The position numbers and the translations under genes are program-made. Under the pieces are notes generated by a model. The model made no database searches and was not told the DNA's origin. It saw only the letters and a list, made by a program, of their open reading frames with translations. 36,188 nucleotides of DNA from Flavobacterium pokkalii (GTDB lineage Bacteria > Bacteroidota > Bacteroidia > Flavobacteriales > Flavobacteriaceae). Positions 33,210-36,188 of this stretch are shown one piece after another (position 1 is the stretch's first letter; every line of letters begins with the position of its first letter). The DNA is taken from contig NZ_NASZ01000033.1 of assembly GCF_014596575.1 (NCBI RefSeq), positions 1 to 36,188 on the forward strand, given 5' to 3'.

Positions 33210-33584
33210 TTACAATACAACTCTTTTGTATTCAAGAGATTTGTTGTTGAAATTGGCTAAAATTGCTAATTTATTCGATGATACTTTCAAGTAATTAATA
33301 CATTGAGCAATATGTTTGGAATCTAGCTTTTTACAAGATTTTAGCTCTAGAATAATTGTGTCATAAACCACGAAATCAGCATAAAATTTATGATTTAATA
33401 TTATGTCTTTGTAATGTACTTCATATTCTTTTTCACGTTCGAAAGGGATATTAAGTTTTTTAAATTCATATTCTAAAGCATCTTTATATACAATTTCTGA
33501 AAAACCACCTCCTAAATTATTATGTACATCAAATAGAATTCCCATAATTTGAAAACTTTCTTCTTTGTAGATAATTTGTGTCAT
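33210..33584 (-). CDS. GxxExxY protein (PD-(D/E)xK-like)
   Basis: 124 residues, the usual family length. The name motif is seen as GFSEIVY (about 27-33). A nuclease-like core follows: Asp in FYADFVVYD and Glu-Leu-Lys in IILELKSCK, the order of a PD-(D/E)xK site. The C-terminal half (HIAQCINYLKVSSNKLAILANF) is typical. Function unknown; family members occur in scattered single-gene insertions, including rRNA intervening sequences. Here it lies between tsaC and cca and is bracketed by near-identical 19-bp inverted repeats, so it looks like an inserted unit. Base composition is as AT-rich as its surroundings. Confidence 0.9.
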   Translation of the reverse strand: MTQIIYKEESFQIMGILFDVHNNLGGGFSEIVYKDALEYEFKKLNIPFEREKEYEVHYKDIILNHKFYADFVVYDTIILELKSCKKLDSKHIAQCINYLKVSSNKLAILANFNNKSLEYKRVVL

Positions 33585-33606
33585 TGAAAGGTGTTTTTAG
33601 AAATAA

Positions 33607-33625
33607 TAATTAGTGAATTTGTGGC
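33607..33625 (-). repeat. Right inverted repeat of the GxxExxY cassette
   Basis: TAATTAGTGAATTTGTGGC; its reverse complement differs from the left copy (33143-33161) at two of 19 positions. It lies 23 bases upstream of the GxxExxY start and 8 bases after the tsaC stop. Confidence 0.75.
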
Positions 33626-33633
33626 TTAATTAA

Positions 33634-34203
33634 TTATTTTCGAATAACCTTTACCTGACAATCATTAGTCAACTTAATGATAGTTGACGGATTCTGGCAA
33701 ATTTTTTCACGCTGCAAATTTACAACATAGTCCACGCCTTTTATAATTTCGGGACTGATTTCTTTAAAACTTTTTGGTGTTGGCTCACCGGAAATATTGG
33801 CTGAAGTAGAAACCAGAGGTTTTTTCATTCGTTCCAATAATTTATAGCAAAAAGGCTCTTTTACAATTCGAACGCCCAGTGTTTTATCTTCAGCAATAAT
33901 ATTCGGAGCTACATTTCGAGGGTTGTCTAAAATTAAAGTAGTTGGTTTCTCAGATAAATCGATAATTTGCCAGGCAACTTCCGGAATTTCTTTGAAAACA
34001 TTGTACATCATTCGTTCGCCATTCATTAAGACAATCATACTTTTGGTTTCCTCGCGCTGTTTTAAGGCGTATATTTTTTTTATTGCTTCCGGATTGGTGG
34101 CGTCACAGCCAATTCCCCAAACCGTATCTGTAGGATAAAGGATGATGCCGCCCTCTTTGATAATTTCAAAGGCTTTGTGGACTTCTTCGTTCAGATTTTC
34201 CAT
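33634..34203 (-). CDS. tsaC: L-threonylcarbamoyladenylate synthase (Sua5/YciO/YrdC)
   Basis: 189 residues, a single YrdC domain without the Sua5 C-terminal extension. It makes threonylcarbamoyl-AMP from Thr, bicarbonate and ATP for the t6A37 modification of tRNA. Motifs: PTDTVWGIGCDATN (24-37), KQREETKSM (48-56, RNA/nucleotide-binding KxR and KS), STSANISGEPTP and the final STIIKL. An imperfect -7-like box (TTACTTTG, minus strand of 34240-34247) lies 36 bases upstream. Probably the first gene of a tRNA-maturation run with cca, now separated by the GxxExxY insert. Confidence 0.95.
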   Translation of the reverse strand: MENLNEEVHKAFEIIKEGGIILYPTDTVWGIGCDATNPEAIKKIYALKQREETKSMIVLMNGERMMYNVFKEIPEVAWQIIDLSEKPTTLILDNPRNVAPNIIAEDKTLGVRIVKEPFCYKLLERMKKPLVSTSANISGEPTPKSFKEISPEIIKGVDYVVNLQREKICQNPSTIIKLTNDCQVKVIRK

Positions 34204-34359
34204 TTTTATGTGTTAGAATTGGATATCAAAAAATGTATGCAAAGTAACGAATAATAATTTTGAAAAAGTAATCGTTTGTTTTAGAAAACACATTTTTTGA
34301 AAAGGGCAAGGGTGTTGTTTTACTTGGTTTTTTCAATAGGAATACTTTGTTGTAATAGC

Positions 34360-34367
34360 TATCTTTG
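34360..34367 (+). promoter_or_regulatory. -7 box of the WaaP-like gene
   Basis: TATCTTTG (TAnnTTTG), 20 bases before the ATG at 34388. No TTG is found at the usual spacing. Confidence 0.55.
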
Positions 34368-34387
34368 CACTCTAAATTAAATTAGGA

Positions 34388-35161
34388 ATGATTGTGAAAA
34401 TTAATTCTCATTTTCAAAAATTTGCACCCAATTTGAAGCAAATGGTTGAAAAGTTTAAAACTTCCGGACAGCTTTTTGGAGACGGAAAGCGTAATACGAT
34501 TAAGCTTTTTGAATTAGAAGATATAAAAGTAAACATCAAATCCTTTAAAGTTCCACATCTTATAAATAGTGTTGTTTACAAATATTTTAGGAAATCCAAA
34601 GCCAGAAGGTCTTATGAATATGCGGTGCGTTTGTTGGAAAACGGAATCGGAACACCACAACCTATAGCTTATTTTGAAAATGCCAATTGGTTAGGATTGA
34701 AAGATAGTTATTATGTGAGTGAGCATTTGGATGCCGATTTGACTTATAGAGAATTGATTCATCAGCCAGATTATCCCGATCATGAGAATATTTTGCGTCA
34801 GTTTACACGATTTACTTTTAATTTACATGAAAAGGGAATTGAGTTTTTAGATCATTCGCCCGGGAATACTTTGATAAACAAAGGAGAAAATGGTCAATAT
34901 CAATTTTATTTAGTTGATTTGAATCGTATGAATTTTCACACTTCAATGGGTTTTGAACAGAGAATGAAAAATTTTAGTCATTTAGCTGCGAAAAAGGAAA
35001 TGATAGTCATTATGAGTGAAGAATATGCTAAGTACTATTCAAAATATTCTGCAAATCAAATTTTTGAAGAGATATTGAAAAAAAATATTGCTTTTCAAAA
35101 TAAATATAGCAGAAAAAAGAGAATTAAAAATAAAATAAAATTTTGGAAAAAGAAAAATTGA
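34388..35161 (+). CDS. Lipopolysaccharide kinase (Kdo/WaaP) family protein
   Basis: 257 residues, cytoplasmic. Kinase-like motifs in order: beta-strand Lys in IKVNIKSFKVP (47-57), Glu77 in RRSYEYAVRLL, hinge YYVSEHL, catalytic HEKGIEFLDHSPGNTLI (Asp155, Asn160), and metal Asp177 in LVDLNRM. The C-terminus is very Lys-rich (KYSRKKRIKNKIKFWKKK), perhaps for contact with the membrane. Probably phosphorylates a core sugar of LPS or another envelope glycan; the substrate is not shown. It lies beside a nucleotide-sugar dehydrogenase gene on the other strand, consistent with an envelope polysaccharide locus. Confidence 0.88.
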   Translation: MIVKINSHFQKFAPNLKQMVEKFKTSGQLFGDGKRNTIKLFELEDIKVNIKSFKVPHLINSVVYKYFRKSKARRSYEYAVRLLENGIGTPQPIAYFENANWLGLKDSYYVSEHLDADLTYRELIHQPDYPDHENILRQFTRFTFNLHEKGIEFLDHSPGNTLINKGENGQYQFYLVDLNRMNFHTSMGFEQRMKNFSHLAAKKEMIVIMSEEYAKYYSKYSANQIFEEILKKNIAFQNKYSRKKRIKNKIKFWKKKN

Positions 35162-35404
35162 TGTTTTTAATAGATATAAGCTAAAATTTTTTCTTTAGGT
35201 AAATTGTTTTCGATGATAAATTTTCTTGTTCTATATACATTTTTGCTGCATTTCATCACGACACACGCACACACCACAAACTGATGATTTTAATTTCTCT
35301 TCAATGGGTTTATTTATATTTCTCACCCCTCTCTAACAACCATTCTTAAGGAAGGATTCATAATGTTTAGGCGAATTCCCCTCTTGGGGTTTGGGATGTT
35401 GCTA

Positions 35405-36188
35405 CTATAATCGACCATCAACAGTAATTTCTAAAACTCCTTTTACATCATAAACAATGCTGTTAGTTTTTAAATATGTTGACAAATTTAACTCTAAAAA
35501 TTCTTTGTGAGGTACACTTAATACCACAGCATCATATTGATTCTTTGCAGTTGGCTTAGGGTAGCACTTTAATCCGTATTCATGCTGTACTTCTTCTGGA
35601 TTAGCTAATGGATCACAAAGCGTAATTGCAATTCCATATTCCTGTAACGCTTTAATCACGTCTATGATTTTGGTATTGCGTACATCCGGACAGTTTTCTT
35701 TAAAAGTAATTCCTAACATCAATAAGGAAGCACCATTAACTGAAATTCCTTTTTTTATCATTAATTTGACTACCTGGGAAGCTACATATTCCCCCATACT
35801 ATCATTCAATCGACGTCCGGCTAAAATAATTTCGGGATGATAACCCAATTCCTGTGCTTTTTGCGCCAAATAATAAGGATCAACCCCTATACAATGCCCT
35901 CCTACAAGTCCTGGCTTAAAAGGCAAAAAATTCCATTTGGTTCCCGCAGCAGCCAGTACAGCACTGGTATCAATATTCATTAAACTAAATATTTTAGCTA
36001 ATTCATTGACAAAAGCGATATTGATGTCCCGTTGCGAATTTTCAATCACTTTAGCCGCTTCAGCCACTTTGATAGAAGGTGCCAAATGTGTTCCGGCAGT
36101 AATCACCGATTGATATAAGGCATCTACTTTTTGCCCGATTTCGGGAGTAGAGCCGGCTGTTACTTTTAAAATTTTATCGACCGTATGT
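35405..36188 (-). CDS. Nucleotide-sugar dehydrogenase (TviB/WecC type), 5' end outside window
   Basis: About 260 C-terminal residues are present; the frame runs off the right edge, so the N-terminal NAD-binding part is missing here. Visible: VDKILKVTAGSTPEIG, ITAGTHLAPSIKVAEAAKVI, ENSQRDINIAFVNELAKIF, catalytic Cys in GGHCIGVDPYYLAQKA, LGITFKENCPDVRNTK and the C-terminal UDP-binding CDPLANPEE. These fit UDP-N-acetyl-hexosamine (or similar) 6-dehydrogenases making uronic acids for capsule or O-antigen. A GTG at 36104-36106 is in frame but internal to the conserved domain and is not the start. Other polysaccharide genes are expected beyond the edge. Confidence 0.93.
   Translation of the reverse strand, partial: HTVDKILKVTAGSTPEIGQKVDALYQSVITAGTHLAPSIKVAEAAKVIENSQRDINIAFVNELAKIFSLMNIDTSAVLAAAGTKWNFLPFKPGLVGGHCIGVDPYYLAQKAQELGYHPEIILAGRRLNDSMGEYVASQVVKLMIKKGISVNGASLLMLGITFKENCPDVRNTKIIDVIKALQEYGIAITLCDPLANPEEVQHEYGLKCYPKPTAKNQYDAVVLSVPHKEFLELNLSTYLKTNSIVYDVKGVLEITVDGRL

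Noticed and set aside
35261..35283. CA-rich run (CACACACGCACACACCAC)
   Set aside because: Simple-sequence stretch without regular units; no CRISPR-like spacing and no other feature nearby.

Overview
The window is AT-rich and gene-dense. It looks like a piece of a Flavobacterium-type genome (Bacteroidota, Flavobacteriaceae). Evidence: two secreted proteins end in the gliding-motility/type IX secretion type-B sorting domain; several genes are preceded by the Bacteroidota -7 box TAnnTTTG and lack Shine-Dalgarno sites; gene content is typical (TypA, Sua5-type TsaC, Cox15-type heme A synthase, HD-type CCA-adding enzyme, NA37 protein). No rRNA, tRNA, CRISPR array, transposase or phage gene was recognised.

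Layout. 1-2.4 kb: a terminator, then a minus-strand pair of a CheY-like regulator and a PAS histidine kinase. 2.5-4.4 kb: typA on the plus strand, sharing a bidirectional terminator with the next gene. 4.4-12.6 kb: a minus-strand run in transcription order PAS histidine kinase, CheY-like regulator, choice-of-anchor-L adhesin, IgGFc-binding-like adhesin; both adhesins carry the type-B T9SS sorting domain. A 17-bp perfect inverted repeat surrounds the start codon of the first adhesin. 12.9-14.9 kb: a kinase-fold-like protein and a secreted propeller-like protein. 14.9-22.2 kb: an envelope protein combining metallophosphatase, kinase-like region and beta-barrel; an HD phosphohydrolase fused to a Pycsar-type transmembrane domain; and a GAF protein. 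Two convergent pairs here have interlocked stop codons. 22.3-27.6 kb: minus-strand housekeeping and accessory genes (zinc-ribbon protein, NA37, PRiA4_ORF3-like protein, HPP and ClC membrane proteins, VOC protein, sugar acetyltransferase). 27.6-28.7 kb: 1.1 kb without a convincing gene, very rich in T-tracts. 28.7-29.8 kb: two exported thioredoxin-fold proteins. 29.8-34.2 kb: CDP-alcohol phosphatidyltransferase, ctaA, cca, a GxxExxY gene bracketed by 19-bp inverted repeats, and tsaC. 34.4-36.2 kb: a WaaP/Kdo-kinase-like protein and the 3' part of a TviB/WecC-type nucleotide-sugar dehydrogenase, probably the edge of a surface polysaccharide locus.

How it fits together. Much of the window concerns the envelope: T9SS adhesins with a neighbouring two-component pair, an outer-membrane phosphatase/kinase-like barrel, an LPS-kinase-like protein and polysaccharide precursor synthesis. 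The most unusual items are the start-codon hairpin at 10.7 kb, the GxxExxY cassette between tsaC and cca, the three-part outer-membrane protein, and an HD-PycTM fusion with no cyclase beside it. All calls are from reading sequence only; no database search was run.
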